Source of the DNA: Pelagophyceae sp. CCMP2097
Lineage: Eukaryota > Sar > Pelagophyceae
DNA length: 64,000 nucleotides
Direction: 5' to 3'
NCBI GenBank assembly: GCA_026770575.1
Contig: MU657195.1
Span: 58,803 to 122,802, forward strand
A program made the translations under genes and the position numbers. The notes under the pieces were generated by a model, which was not told the origin of the DNA, searched no databases, and was given only the letters and a program-made list of their open reading frames with translations. This document shows, in pieces, positions 13,501-23,359 of the stretch (its first letter is position 1; every line of letters starts with the position of its first letter).

Positions 13501-15259
13501 GAAGAGCCGTCTGAAGGACCGTTTCTAGGTCGTCTCGAGGTCGCCTCGAGGATCATGTCGAGGAGCGACTCGAGGGGCGTCTCGAGGACCGTCTCGAGGG
13601 CCGTCTCGAGGACCGTCTCGAGGGTCGTCTCGAGGACCGTCTTAAAAGCCGTCTGAAGAGCCGTCTGAAGGACCGTCTCGAGGACCGTCTTAAAAGCCGT
13701 CTAAAGGTCGCATTGAGGCCGTCTCAAGACCGTCTCGAGGAACGTCTTCAGGGTCGTCTGAAAGACTGTCGAGAGGACCGTCTCGAAGCCGTCTCGAGGG
13801 CCGTCCGTCTCGAGGCCCTCTTGAGGACCGTCTTAAAAGCCGTCTGAAGAGCTGTCTTCAGGGCTGTCTTGAGGACCGTCTCGAGGTCGCCTCGAGGCCG
13901 TTCGAGACCGCCAAGAGGGCCTTCAAGAGGGCCGTCAAGAGACAGTCTAGATGACCATCTCGAGGACCGTCTCGAACCCGTCTCGAGGGCCGTCTTAAAA
14001 AGCCGTCTGAAGAGCTGTCTGAAGAGTCGTCTGAGACCTGTTTCAAGGCCGTCTCGAGGACTGTTCCGAGGACTGTTTCGAAGACCGTCTCGAAGACCGT
14101 CTCTCAGCCCGTCTCCAGCGACGTCTGAAGGACCGTCTTCAGGCTCGGGCCATCCTTTGAACGCGGGCGGGCCGCGGCATTCAACCACCGTCTCGAATCG
14201 GCGTCTCAAGTTTTGGAGCGTCGAAAAGACACACCGCAGCGTCGAAAAGACACCGCGACGAACCCGCTGCTTTGATATCTTCTCCACCACTTCGCCAATC
14301 GACTTGCCTTCGCCCAGCAAAAGCGCCACCGTGCCCGGGCACGAGTCGACCTGCGCGGGAGCGTCGGCGGGGCAAGAAGGGGGTTCTCGAAAGAGCAGTT
14401 CGTGGCACCCTTCCAAAAACGCCTCTTCAAACGGACCTTCAACGGAAACAAAGCGGACCCTTCGACGCGCTTCGTCTCGAGGCGGCGGCGGCGCTGTTCC
14501 GACTCTGCGGCGTTTGAGAGAGCGAGAAAGTGCGCAAACGCTCGCGACACGTCCCGCAGCTGCGCGGCCTCCAGAGAGGCCACCGACGCCACCATCTTCG
14601 AGAAAAGATCAGCCGCCAGGACCTCGTCGCCGTCGCGCCGCGCGGAGCGCCAGTGCGTGGCACCCTTGCGCAGAGACTCAATCGCCTTTAAAGTGCTTGC
14701 GCCGTCGACGTCACCCGCCGCCGCGTCTCCAAGTAACTTCCCCAATTTCTTCATCTCCCGGGCGTAGGGCGCCGCGGAGGCGTCGAGCTCCGATAAAGCG
14801 TGGAAGGTGTTGTGGCGGACACCTGACTTTGAAGACCTAGATGGGTTTATTACTATAGGCGTTGACTAGAGAGACAGATTGTTACTATAGAGACGGGTTG
14901 TTACTGTAGAGGCGGGTGATTCCAAGAGGGCGTCGACGAGAGGCCCCAGAGGGCCCGCCCGATGCGCTCCCCCCGCCTCCCGCCCGTCTCACGCGCCTCC
15001 CGCGCGTCTCGCGCCCCCGCGCGCTCAACAGGCCCCGCCGCCCCGCCGCGGCCGCCCCTCCGCCTTCTTGGACGCACAGGCCGTTTGGGGGCGTTGTGGA
15101 GAAGTTTGCGTGCTGGTCGCCTGCACCGGCGGCTCTGGCAAACGCGGAGAGCGAGGGCTGCAGGGCGACCGTCGTCGACCGGAAGCGCGCCGCGACCAAA
15201 GCCGCACGGCGCGCGTCCCGCGCCCGCGCGCGTCTCAGCGGCGCACGGCAAGCCTGCAT
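1504..15259 (-). CDS. PPC: Phosphoenolpyruvate carboxylase, multi-exon, 3' end outside window
   Basis: Carboxylates PEP to oxaloacetate (anaplerosis or carbon concentration). Exons, in order of transcription: 15259-15078, 14836-14467, 14422-14264, 11821-11682, 10347-10198, 10125-10011, 7814-7606, 7487-7317, 6561-6118, 5331-5280, 5193-5099, 3883-3791, 3693-3629, 2729-2638, 1664-1504. All junction phases agree. Seen motifs: [12 protein letters not shown] (exon 4), [11 protein letters not shown] (exon 5), [12 protein letters not shown] (exon 6), LDVRQES and [12 protein letters not shown] (exon 9), [11 protein letters not shown] (exon 11), [15 protein letters not shown] (exon 12), RITEQGE (exon 13), [11 protein letters not shown] and GSRPAK (exon 15). 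About 832 residues are present; families run 880-1000, so roughly 250 C-terminal residues lie past the left edge. The first exon is Arg/Ala/Ser-rich with few acids and resembles a mitochondrial presequence (a start at 15307 is also possible). The 44-base intron 14466-14423 is the least certain junction; several donors are GTGCG-type and two are GTTTGG. Confidence 0.93.
1665..2637 (-). repeat. PEPC intron filled with degenerate repeats
   Basis: 973-base intron between two phase-0 PEPC exons. The 1740-2060 part carries words such as GTCTCGAGAGGCC and AAAAGGGCC; the 2090-2470 part carries GACAAGGTCCC / GTGACGAGTTTCCC words. No conserved coding is visible. Confidence 0.75.
2730..3628 (-). repeat. 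PEPC intron filled with GGTCCC repeats
   Basis: 899-base intron. From about 2815 to 3530 the plus strand repeats GTGACAAGGTCCC and GTGGCAAGGTCCC in degenerate, roughly 15-base steps. Confidence 0.75.
3884..5098 (-). repeat. PEPC intron filled with GGTCCC repeats
   Basis: 1215-base intron between the exon encoding the SDSAKDAG region and the glycine-loop exon. It holds GTGGCAAGGTCCTTCTGAC-type units (4130-4260), GTGACGAGGCCCC units (4390-4870) and four near-exact copies of AATTCAAACGGTCCCAG (about 4874-4941). Confidence 0.78.
5332..6117 (-). repeat. PEPC intron with GGTCC/GGGCC repeats
   Basis: 786-base intron. GTTCGCTTCGGTCC is repeated about four times at 5402-5452, and GACCGCCGGGGCC-like words at 5820-5890. 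Confidence 0.72.
6562..7316 (-). repeat. PEPC intron with GGGGCCGTTGAAA array
   Basis: 755-base intron. Four tandem copies of a 13-mer GGGGCCGTTGAAA stand at about 6900-6955. The 6570-6730 part is AT-richer and not repetitive. Confidence 0.74.
7815..10010 (-). repeat. 2.2 kb PEPC intron with four different repeat arrays
   Basis: The intron joins GNPNVTAQ to the VTAQVVAAQ exon. It contains TTTTGCAATTCCAG copies (about 7975-8025), a 25-base array with the word CTCGCAAGGGACCGTGCTGC (about 8105-8250), AGAGTCAAAGGCCAC units (about 8810-8975) and GACAAGGTCCCTGTGGCAAG words (about 9290-9560). CTTTTCGAGGGGCC is tripled near 8690-8720. Confidence 0.78.
10348..11681 (-). repeat. PEPC intron with TTCAAGGTCCGT repeats
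   Basis: 1334-base intron; TTCAAGGTCCGT recurs near 10650-10725 and GTTTCGAGGGCCCGTC-like words at 10800-10870. No coding is seen on the sense strand. Confidence 0.74.
11822..14263 (-). repeat. 2.4 kb PEPC intron: degenerate GTCTCGAGGGCC array
   Basis: The intron runs from donor GTTCGTCGC (14263) to acceptor GCTAG (11822). From about 12080 to 14150 it is a nearly continuous degenerate 12-base array on the plus strand (CGTCTCGAGGGC, CGTCTCGAGGAC, CGTCTGAAGAGC). This gives long open frames on both strands rich in Arg/Ser/Gly or Thr/Ala/Leu, which I do not treat as genes. Confidence 0.85.
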
Positions 15260-15309
15260 GTCGGAAGCCGGGACGGCGGCAGGGGGCTCGGGTCGGGCCC
15301 TTCGCACGC

Positions 15310-17230
15310 TTTAGAACCGCATGGACGGGTGCTATACGTCAGCCTAACCCCGCCAAAGATCGTCGACTTTTTTTAAAATTCCCCCCGAGACGACTTTTTA
15401 ATTTTTGAGACCCGTGTGCGAGGTCGGGGCGGTTGTGCGAGGCCGCAAGGAGCATACTGAACTTCACGTCCCGAAAATCCTCGAGGAAAGCGGACATTCA
15501 CTATTGACATAAACACACACCTTTTTAATACTTCGGCGACCTGAATTGAAACCAGAACAAGGGTCGAGATCTGGCTTGCACGTTGTCGTCCGAGTTCAGG
15601 AGTTTGCACGAGTTTGCACGTCATCTCGTCGCACACGTGCTGTGCGGCGTGCCAAGTTTTGGAGCAGTTGGTGCAAAAGCGGCGTCTATAGCTCCAAAAC
15701 TTTGTTTCGAGAGTCACGCGCCCGCGCTTCGACGAGGCGCGTTGGCCTCGTAGTCAAAACCATTCGCGCGGATGGATGGTCAACGGTGATGCGAATACAT
15801 CTCGCATCAGAGGCCGCCGATTTAGCCCGTATTGACATCAGCGGATATCATTTAAGCCGGGAGCCTACTACAAAGGCCTCTCTGGTGGACTTAAGAACCC
15901 ATTTTGGATTTTATAAGTGCCTTTATGGGAAATGTCCGACGCATATTCGCCCAAAAAAGCAAAAGTGGCCACGGCCTCTCGGAGACAAAGATGTTGCAAC
16001 ATTCGTATATTTTTGACTCGGAGGCACTCTTCTCTGGACGAGAACGCGCGGGCGCGGATGTCCGCGCGCAGAAGAAGCGTTGAGGCCGCTCCGTATGGTA
16101 CCCGCGTCCCCTATAGGCCAAGAAGTTTGGGGTATAGAGGCCCCTGGGGAGCTCCAGCGCCGAGTCGACTCCTTTGAATTCAAAATTCAGCGCTCGACGG
16201 CAACGCGCGAAACGAGTGGGTCCGAGATCACACCTAAGGCATATGTGCCCCGGATGGCACTGTACGTGGGGATGGTAAATACAGATCACGAAAAGAAACC
16301 CGTCTTCGACCCGATTACACTCTGACGACGTAGCGTCTCCACGACACTCTCAAGTCGCCGATTGTGGCCGCTCGTGCCGCAAAACTCACTTGGGGCGTCG
16401 GCTTTATGGCCCTACAGACTCCGCACCAATCGATGCCGGGCTTATAGTGTTTTTCATGGGCATGACGTGCCTCGTACGAACGTCGGCCAAGTCATGGAAA
16501 GCGCGAAGTTCCGAGCGCCACATTTGTTTTGGTACCGGCTCATAGAGTCAGATGATTTCCGACACATGTGTCGTAGGTGTGATTTGCGCACCACTTTGAG
16601 CGCCGTGAGCGCCCCTCCAAGTTGAGACCATGTCACACTTCACCCCCACATCTGGCCTATACGTGCCGGCGTCGAGTAAAGGCGGTTCCCGCCCATAGAT
16701 GAAACCCTATACTCGGACCCCTGACCCTCCGCTCGGCGTCTGAGGCAAAGGTGCCCGCGCGCGAGGCGCCCGAAGAATGACCTCAAAATTGATCTCGCAC
16801 ATTTACTAATGTTACAACATCTCTGTCTCCGAACCGCGGTCGCGGGGGTCTCGCGGGTCGGGCCCTACACACGCGCCTCCGAACCGCAAAGACGGCGGTA
16901 TACACCAGTCGAACCTCGCAAAGATCTTTATTTCAAGTTCGCTATGTGCGAGGTCGCGGCGGTTGGGTGGGTCAATAGGTGCGTACTGAACGTTGGGATT
17001 AGGAACGTTAGGATAGTTGCCTTCTGAACCACCTTCATGGGTAAGAAACCCACTTGATCCATAGGGATATGAAATCCAAGGAGCGGCAAATGACATGTTA
17101 ATAAGACACCATCTTCACAGCTGACGGAGGGGGCGTTATATTCCTTCGCTTGCGAGTGCTGTGGTCAGGGTCGCCGTATGGGGCCCCGTGAACCCATATT
17201 GGGTAGGCTGGACCCCATACGGCCCCGTGG
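15310..17230. other. Intergenic, no gene recognised
   Basis: This is sequence upstream of PEPC. Open frames here are short and have no recognisable motif. Two diverged related segments containing TGTGCGAGGTCG stand near 15410 and 16944. The PEPC promoter should lie at its left end, but I see no clear core motif. Confidence 0.5.
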
Positions 17231-17233
17231 GAA

Positions 17234-17559
17234 GTCGAAATTAGATCAGCCGCCAACTGAAGTTCAGTTCGAAAATATTTGGGCGAATGGCGTATCGAGC
17301 GGAAGGTGTTCCCCTCCGGCACATCAAAGGTCCCTTGGCGTTGACCTGGGGGGACGCCCCCCAGGTCACTCTTTCAGGATCTCGGCTGTGGACTCAGGGA
17401 ACACCTTCCGCTCGATAAACCATTCGCTAAAAAAGTATCGTCCTTTTGATCGATAACTTGGACTTGATTGAAAAAGTAATAAAAACTCAGTTAAAACACC
17501 AGAGGCGCCTTCAACGGCTTTAAAACCTCAACGTCATTGTAGCCTGATCTAATTTCGAC
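17234..17559. mobile_element. Hairpin MITE with GTCGAAATTAGATCAG ends, copy 1
   Basis: Terminal inverted repeats GTCGAAATTAGATCAG and CTGATCTAATTTCGAC bound a 326-base element. Inside lies a long palindrome: ATCGAGCGGAAGGTGTTCCC opposite its complement, with GACCTGGGGGG/CCCCCCAGGTC at the centre. A second copy in inverted orientation lies at 26947-27311. Confidence 0.75.
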
Positions 17560-17573
17560 TGTGGGGTCCCATA

Positions 17574-19112
17574 CAGGGTGAATGTGAGAGTAAGAAAATG
17601 GCCAAAGGCAACCCGTTGCCTTTTGGTTCTTAAAACTTAAGCGAATCGACAGTGCCTGTCGCCTTTGCCTTCTTAAAATATAAGATAATCGGCCTTGGGG
17701 GCTGTCTTCAGCCGTCCTTGGGCGGCAAATATGGCAATGCAGTTGCCCGTCTTGTCCAAGTGGTGCACCTTGGGGCCGTCCCGAGCTGTTGCGTCGCGAC
17801 GAGTGTCGCCTCGAGGTCGCACCCGACGGCCATCGTCTCAGCGTGAACGAGCCGCTGACGGTGGAGTTCTCGAGCGCGCAAATTTGCAATCGCTTGCGAG
17901 TCCGCGCGATACCTGGAGCGCGATCATCTGCGCGCCGTAAGCGCCGCGGTGTGCCGTGGAGACGTGCAACCCCGTCGCCGTCGCTGCGACGGTGAGCACC
18001 AGGTAGGTACCTCCGGGGTCCCAAGAAGGGCCCCCAAAAAAGGGCCCGAGAAGGGTCCCCAACAAAATGATTCATACCGTACTCACGCTCCCTCGCACGT
18101 GGCCGTCGACTGGGGATTCTAGTTCCGCACTATGCATGGTCCAACACCGCCAGGCAAGCGCCGGGGCGTCGGTCGACCCGCGTGCTTACAGGGTTCGCGG
18201 GCGGGGTCAGGGAGGTTGCTCGACTGTTGGGTCAATGCTGGTCATAGGAAGATGCCCAACGGCGCGCGCCGCTCCTCACGGGCGATCCCCGCAGCCGAAC
18301 AGGTCCCATAAACGCCAAGAGGCGCGGCGCGGGCGCCGTCATCCTAGACGCCATGCCCACCTCACGGTCGTGCCTCGCGGTCGCATGCAGTCGCCTCATC
18401 CGCACCAGGGCGATTCCAGAGGATGGCGCGGCGTGTGCCCTCGCTCCCGACGTCACGGGAGCGCCGCGTGTGCGCGCCAACGCCACCGCCGACCGCCTAT
18501 TTGATTTTGGAACTTGGACGCCCTTCCGTTTCAAAGGCCTGGGNNNNNNNNNNGTCGTCGTCTGCGGCCTAGGTGATGGAGGCATGGACACGTTGAAACT
18601 GGTGCTATGCAGGTAGGCGCTTGACAGATTGATGCTATCGTTCCGTGGTGAGGCCCTCCACCAGCTCGGATCGACCTGTGGCAGGGAATACCCGAGACAA
18701 GTGCAATGTACGGCGCACACACGGCGCGCCTTGGACGACGATGCATTAAGCCAAGCGCATGTAGTGGGCCCTTATTTGTGCTTCTTTGTGCTTTCGAGAC
18801 TTTATATATTGACTGCAGCCTCTGCTGTTCACTTTAGAAAACAGCCTCCCATGCAGATACGGGGTGCTCTTCCTGCGTCCAGCATTCTGGTCCCGCTTCG
18901 AATCCCCAGTTTTTTTTGCCCTTCGCCTCTTGAGACATTTCTTTTTTTTTTTGTTTTCCACCACTCAACCACGCGCGCGGCGGGCGAAACGCCCTTTTAA
19001 GATAACGTCGGCCCGCCAGCGCCTTTTGCCTTCTTAAAAAATAAGCGACTGGCGGCAGAGACCGCCTTTGCCTTTAGATAAAATCCATTATCTTACTCTC
19101 ACATTCACCCTG
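17574..19112. mobile_element. TA-flanked TIR transposon, about 1.54 kb
   Basis: The ends CAGGGTGAATGTGAGAGTAA and its complement (28 bases with one mismatch), each flanked by TA, suggest a Tc1/mariner-type target. The interior holds no recognisable transposase; open frames of up to about 190 codons on the minus strand lack a DDE signature. There is a 10-base assembly gap at 18544-18553 and a T-rich tract at 18942-18953. Confidence 0.72.
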
Positions 19113-19390
19113 TACGGAAGCCATCGTGGTTTTTTTGCGTTAACGAAACGCTGACTGTATGGATGGATTTGATTAAGTGCTTAAGCGCAATTTAGCGCGA
19201 CGGAGAACGGTTGGGCGCCACTGTCCGGCCGGCAAGTGGGCGGCGAATCGCGCTGGCTGGAACCCCGCCGCCCCATATTGGGTAGGCTGGACCCCACAGA
19301 TCCATACCCCACGCGGAGACCCTGGCTGTGGTCGAGCTAGTGCACTCGGTGACGGTTCAGTTCCCGTCTGGCGTTCTGGGGTACGCCGAA

Positions 19391-19699
19391 GCGGCGGCGC
19401 AGGTCGAACGGCTTGTGGCGCGGCTCGCGGCGCACTCTGACCGACGGGCGAGGCCGCTCCGGCGCGTCCTCAACCGCCCGGCCGCTCGAGCGGCCGGCCG
19501 CTCGAGCGGCCAAAGGCCATCTTCCTTGGGGGAGCGCCCACCATTCATAACCGTCAAAGTTGGTGCCTCTGTGCGCCTCAGGGACGGCAGAGCGCGCCTG
19601 CGCGAGGCGCGCCTCTGCCAGCCGCGGCGCTCTCGCGCGCATCGGGGCGCGGGAGGCTGAGGACCCGCCGCCGCGGTCGAAGCTCGCACAGGTGGATAA
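19391..19699 (+). pseudogene. 3' remnant of a MYND-Sel1 gene
   Basis: The segment encodes the C-terminal AAAQVERLVARLAAHS stretch and then matches the 3' flank of the intact copy (the CGCGTCCTCAACCGCCCGGC and GTGCCTCTGTGCGCCTC segments). Everything upstream of the last few codons is missing. It ends at the TA of the next MITE. Confidence 0.7.
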
Positions 19700-19701
19700 T
19701 A

Positions 19702-19900
19702 GGAAGTTCCTGCCCCAATTAGAATCGGCTTTCGCGGAAATGCCCCAACTAGAATCTAACTTTTTCTGAACATATTCCCAATTTCGAGCTCCGTGATTGG
19801 TTCAAAATTTCTTTTTCTGAACATATTATATTTTCAAGTCACCTGATAGGCCAGATTGGATTCTAATTGGGGCCAGATTCTAATTGGGGCAGGAACTTCC
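19702..19900. mobile_element. 199-bp TA-flanked MITE with 25-bp perfect TIRs
   Basis: The left end GGAAGTTCCTGCCCCAATTA(GAATC) and the right end are perfect inverted repeats of about 25 bases, each flanked by TA (19700-19701, 19901-19902). The interior is AT-rich and non-coding. Confidence 0.85.
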
Positions 19901-19902
19901 TA

Positions 19903-20551
19903 GGTTGATCGAAGGTCGATAGGGATATAGGTGGCACTATAAAATAATTTGTAAAAACTGCATTTGATTTTACATGATTTTGCGTGAAATAAATAACATG
20001 ACCCCCAAATTTTGCCTTTGTAGTCACTTGAAAAAACATCCACAAATTCGTCGATATTCGCGAAATTCGGGCGCCTTTCATCGCGAGGTTGTGTTTTTTC
20101 CCCATTTTATTGAGGAAAGGCCGACTTCCACCCCAAAAACATGCTCACGCAGAGCCACACCTCGTATTTGAGCTCGTCAGTTCGCCGGGGCGACTCGGCG
20201 GAACCTCTCCTTCGCGCTAAGTCCCATTGCGCCTTGTTTAAGCGCCTCTTAAAATATGACCTTCAATTTACACTATATATACGCGCGTAGCAGTAATTGC
20301 ACTGTATTTACAGTAAATACAGGGGCCCGTAATCCTCTGCACTGTATTTGCCCACCTAGGAACCCTATAGTTAATCATAGGGATCGGACCTGGATTCGCA
20401 CAATTGTTCAACGAATCGTTCGAGGTTTTGTCGCCCGCGGCGCTCCCGGCGGCCCGCGCCGCCGTGCAGAAGCCGGCACTGCCGGCGTACACGCACCCGC
20501 TCGTCGCTCGATGACCGAGGTCGCTGAAATGGGCCCTTCATGTCAGCTTTT
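19903..20551. other. Intergenic, no gene recognised
   Basis: AT-rich sequence (19910-20110) followed by mixed sequence. No supported coding region. Paired TAAATACAG motifs near 20310-20325 resemble a short fold-back. Confidence 0.4.
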
Positions 20552-20958
20552 CGATCCCCCCTCTCGTAAACTGGAGGACACCGGTCCGTCTGTGACGAAA
20601 AATTGACCTTATGAGGCCTCATAATGACCGGTTCTCGGCCGGCCAGACGGGTTTTGGCTGGCGTGAGTCGCCTTAGGGGGTGTCATGAGTGTCCCGTGAG
20701 CTGCTCTGGGCATGCGGCTCCTCCTAGAAGGCAGGGTCTTAACGAGGAGCCAACGGGGACTAAATCTAGTCCTCTCCTCGAGGGCACCACGAGCGTTCCC
20801 GGCGCGCACAGCGCGCTGGATTGAAGCCACGTCCTTCCCCGATCTAACCCAGCCAACGCCGAGCATCACAGGCCGCCGCAACGCCTCGAACTGCTCCTTA
20901 GAACCTTTAAAACTGCACGGACGGACCGGTGTCCTCCGGTTTGCGAGATAGGGGATCG
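20552..20958. mobile_element. MITE with CGATCCCC ends, copy 1
   Basis: 407 bases bounded by CGATCCCCCCTCTCGTAAAC and its near complement ending GGGGATCG. The TIRs extend about 40 bases through GGAGGACACCGGTCCGTC. The inner palindrome TTATGAGGCCTCATAA lies near the left end. The whole element recurs in inverted orientation at 38184-38599 with high identity. Confidence 0.82.
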
Positions 20959-20984
20959 TTAATAGACCCGCTTTTGGTAAATGC

Positions 20985-23225
20985 GATTAAGGCTTTCGGA
21001 GGATCTGTTTGGTTCGATCGACGCGCCTCGACGCAAGCTTTCACGCTCCGTCTTTTTTAGCTCCGCGGGCGGGGTCCGCGCTGAGATACTCGCGCCCAAA
21101 GTTCAACGGAATCTCGTATTGAATTTCGAAAGTTTGACATTGGGGCATGCATGCAGTACCTGAGATTTGTTATAAACCTCCTGAGGCGCAGTTATCGAGC
21201 ACAGCGAGCCAACTTTTGCCAAAACGAACGCTCAAAGTGGGGGCTGGCGAGCCTAGGCCCGACGGCCTCCCCCGAGCCGCCAGGCGAGGTCTGGCGACTG
21301 TGCACGCACGCACGCGTGGTACCTCCCGGCCGTGGAACCGGCGTTTTATCGGATCAGTCTGACCGCATCGTGGCTGGGAAGCACTTCAGGCGACACCATT
21401 TTCGGGCACATCGGCCACAGCCCGTGCGCCTCCAGGGGAAAGGAGGCTTGTCATTCCGGGGTTCATACGTCGTGGCGCGTCCGTCGCGACACTCCTGACC
21501 CCAGGGGACGTCGGTGCGCGGCGGGGCGGCGCCTCTCGGTCCGAGGTTTGAGAGGAAAAGCGGACATTGATCCGTTAACCCGACCCAAGTCCGGTAGGAG
21601 GGCTCCTAGGCGCGAATCAGAGATGTTTAGCGATTATCGGCTCGCTGCAGTCCAAAAGCGGGTCTACACCACTGTCGAATTCGCCTAACACAAATCACCA
21701 AATTTAACTATTTTTAGCGCGTGCGTTCTTGCCGCCCCCTCCAGTCGTACTGGTTGCCGCCTCGGAGACCATCGCGCGAAGAGGAAACTTCCCAAACCGC
21801 GAAAAATCAAAAACCACTAAAGGAAGCAAGGAAAGGTCGTACAACTTGGACAGTCGCGATCGGGCACCGTCCTTGGCGCCTTTATCGACTTTTAATTTGG
21901 ACACTAAGGGTTCAGACTTGATTAACTACTAGATTAAGAAGCTTTCGCAGAGATTCGCCAAAATAAGGGTAGTTCATGAAAAGCCAACAAGCGCCTCCGG
22001 GGCGTCTCGTGGTAGTGGTTGGCGTGGCGCCACTCATCATTCAAGGGCAAACAAAAGTTAAATAATTTCCGGTGATAATCTAATTCGACAGTAGACGCGC
22101 TTTTCGAGCGCAGCGAGCCAAAATCGCTAAATAATTTTAGGCCGCTCGTGTAAAAAGCCTTACCGGACTTAGCTCCGGTTAACGGATCGAACTCCGTTTT
22201 GCTCTCAAACTCCGAATTTGGAGGCACCGCCCAGCCGCGCACCGACGGCCCCTGGGGTCAGGAGTGTCGCGACGGACGCGCCACGGCGCCTATACCCCGG
22301 AACCGCGAGCCTCCTTTCCCATGGAGGCGCGCGGGCTGTTTTCGGTGTGTCCGAAAATGGTCTCGCCTGAAGCGCTCTAACTTCGCGATGCGGTCAGCCT
22401 CATCCGATAAGAAGCCGGTTCCGCGGCCGGGACGTACCGCGCGTGCGCGCGCCGCCGCCAGACCTCGCCTGCCGGCTCGGGGAAGGCCGTCGGGCCGAGG
22501 CTCGGCAGCCCCACTTTTGCGCGTTCGTTTGGGCGAAACTTGGCTCGCTGCAGTGTGCTCGATAATCGCGCCTCGGGAGGTTCATATCAAATCTTAAGTA
22601 CTGCACGCATGTTCCAAAGTCAAATTGCCAAAATTTAAAACGACATTCCGTTAAACTTTGGGCGCGAGTATCTCAGCGCGGACTCCGCCCGCGGAGCTAA
22701 AGTTGGCGGATCGTGAAAGCTCGCGTCGAGACGCGTCGACTCCATCAAACAGTTTGTCTCAATTCGAGAATCGTAATATTGAGAAGCGGGTCTATCGACA
22801 GTGCACACACACTGTCGAATTAGATTATCACCGGAAATCTATTAACTATTTTTGGCTCGTGAAGGCGGTTGGCGCTGCGCCGGCCACTCCCGCGAGACGC
22901 CCTGGGCGCGCTTGTTTGGCTTTTTCGTCAACTGTCTTATTTTGGCGAGACTCTGCGAAAGCTTCTTAATTAGTAGTTAATCAAGTCTAAACCTTAGGGC
23001 CCAAATCAAAAGTCGATGAAGGCGCCAATGAGTTCCCGGCCAATTGAGGCAGACGTTAGGGGCACTGTGCCCGAACGTTATGTCCAAATTGGCCGGCAAT
23101 TCCTTGCCTCCAAAGTAGGCTACTAAAATTTCGCGGTTTGAAACGTTGCTTCTTCGCGCGCTGGTCTCCGAGGCGCCAACTAATACGACTGGAGGGGGCG
23201 GCAAGAGCGCACGCGCTAAAAAAAG
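20985..23225. mobile_element. 2.2 kb complex fold-back element (A-B-A'-B')
   Basis: 20985-21690 (A) pairs as an imperfect inverted repeat with about 22085-22765 (A'), and 21700-22085 (B) pairs with about 22800-23225 (B'). Landmarks: CCCGACGGCCTCCCCCGAGC against its complement near 22490; CTTGATTAACTACTAG near 21918 against CTAATTAGTAGTTAATCAAG near 22970. No transposase is visible. The element abuts the 5' flank of the intact MYND-Sel1 gene. Confidence 0.75.
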
Positions 23226-23359
23226 TTATCTTCGGCGATTTCTGTTGAGCAAATTCGACAGTGACAACAACTTTTGGTGCGGACGTTCACGACGTCGAGA
23301 GTCTCGCGACGCCCTGCAGGTCGAAGCGCAGCAGGAGAGACCCTCGCAGGACGGCCACG

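Noticed and set aside
12100..14150. Several open frames of 70-220 codons on both strands (RRPSRRP..., GLSRGPSRG..., [11 protein letters not shown]...)
   Set aside because: They are translations of the degenerate 12-base GTCTCGAGGGCC array in a PEPC intron. All frames are open because the unit length is near a multiple of three.
17491..18075. A transposase in the 1.54 kb TA-flanked element
   Set aside because: The minus-strand frame is Arg/Ser-rich, shows no DDE/D spacing or helix-turn-helix pattern and extends past the element's left end.
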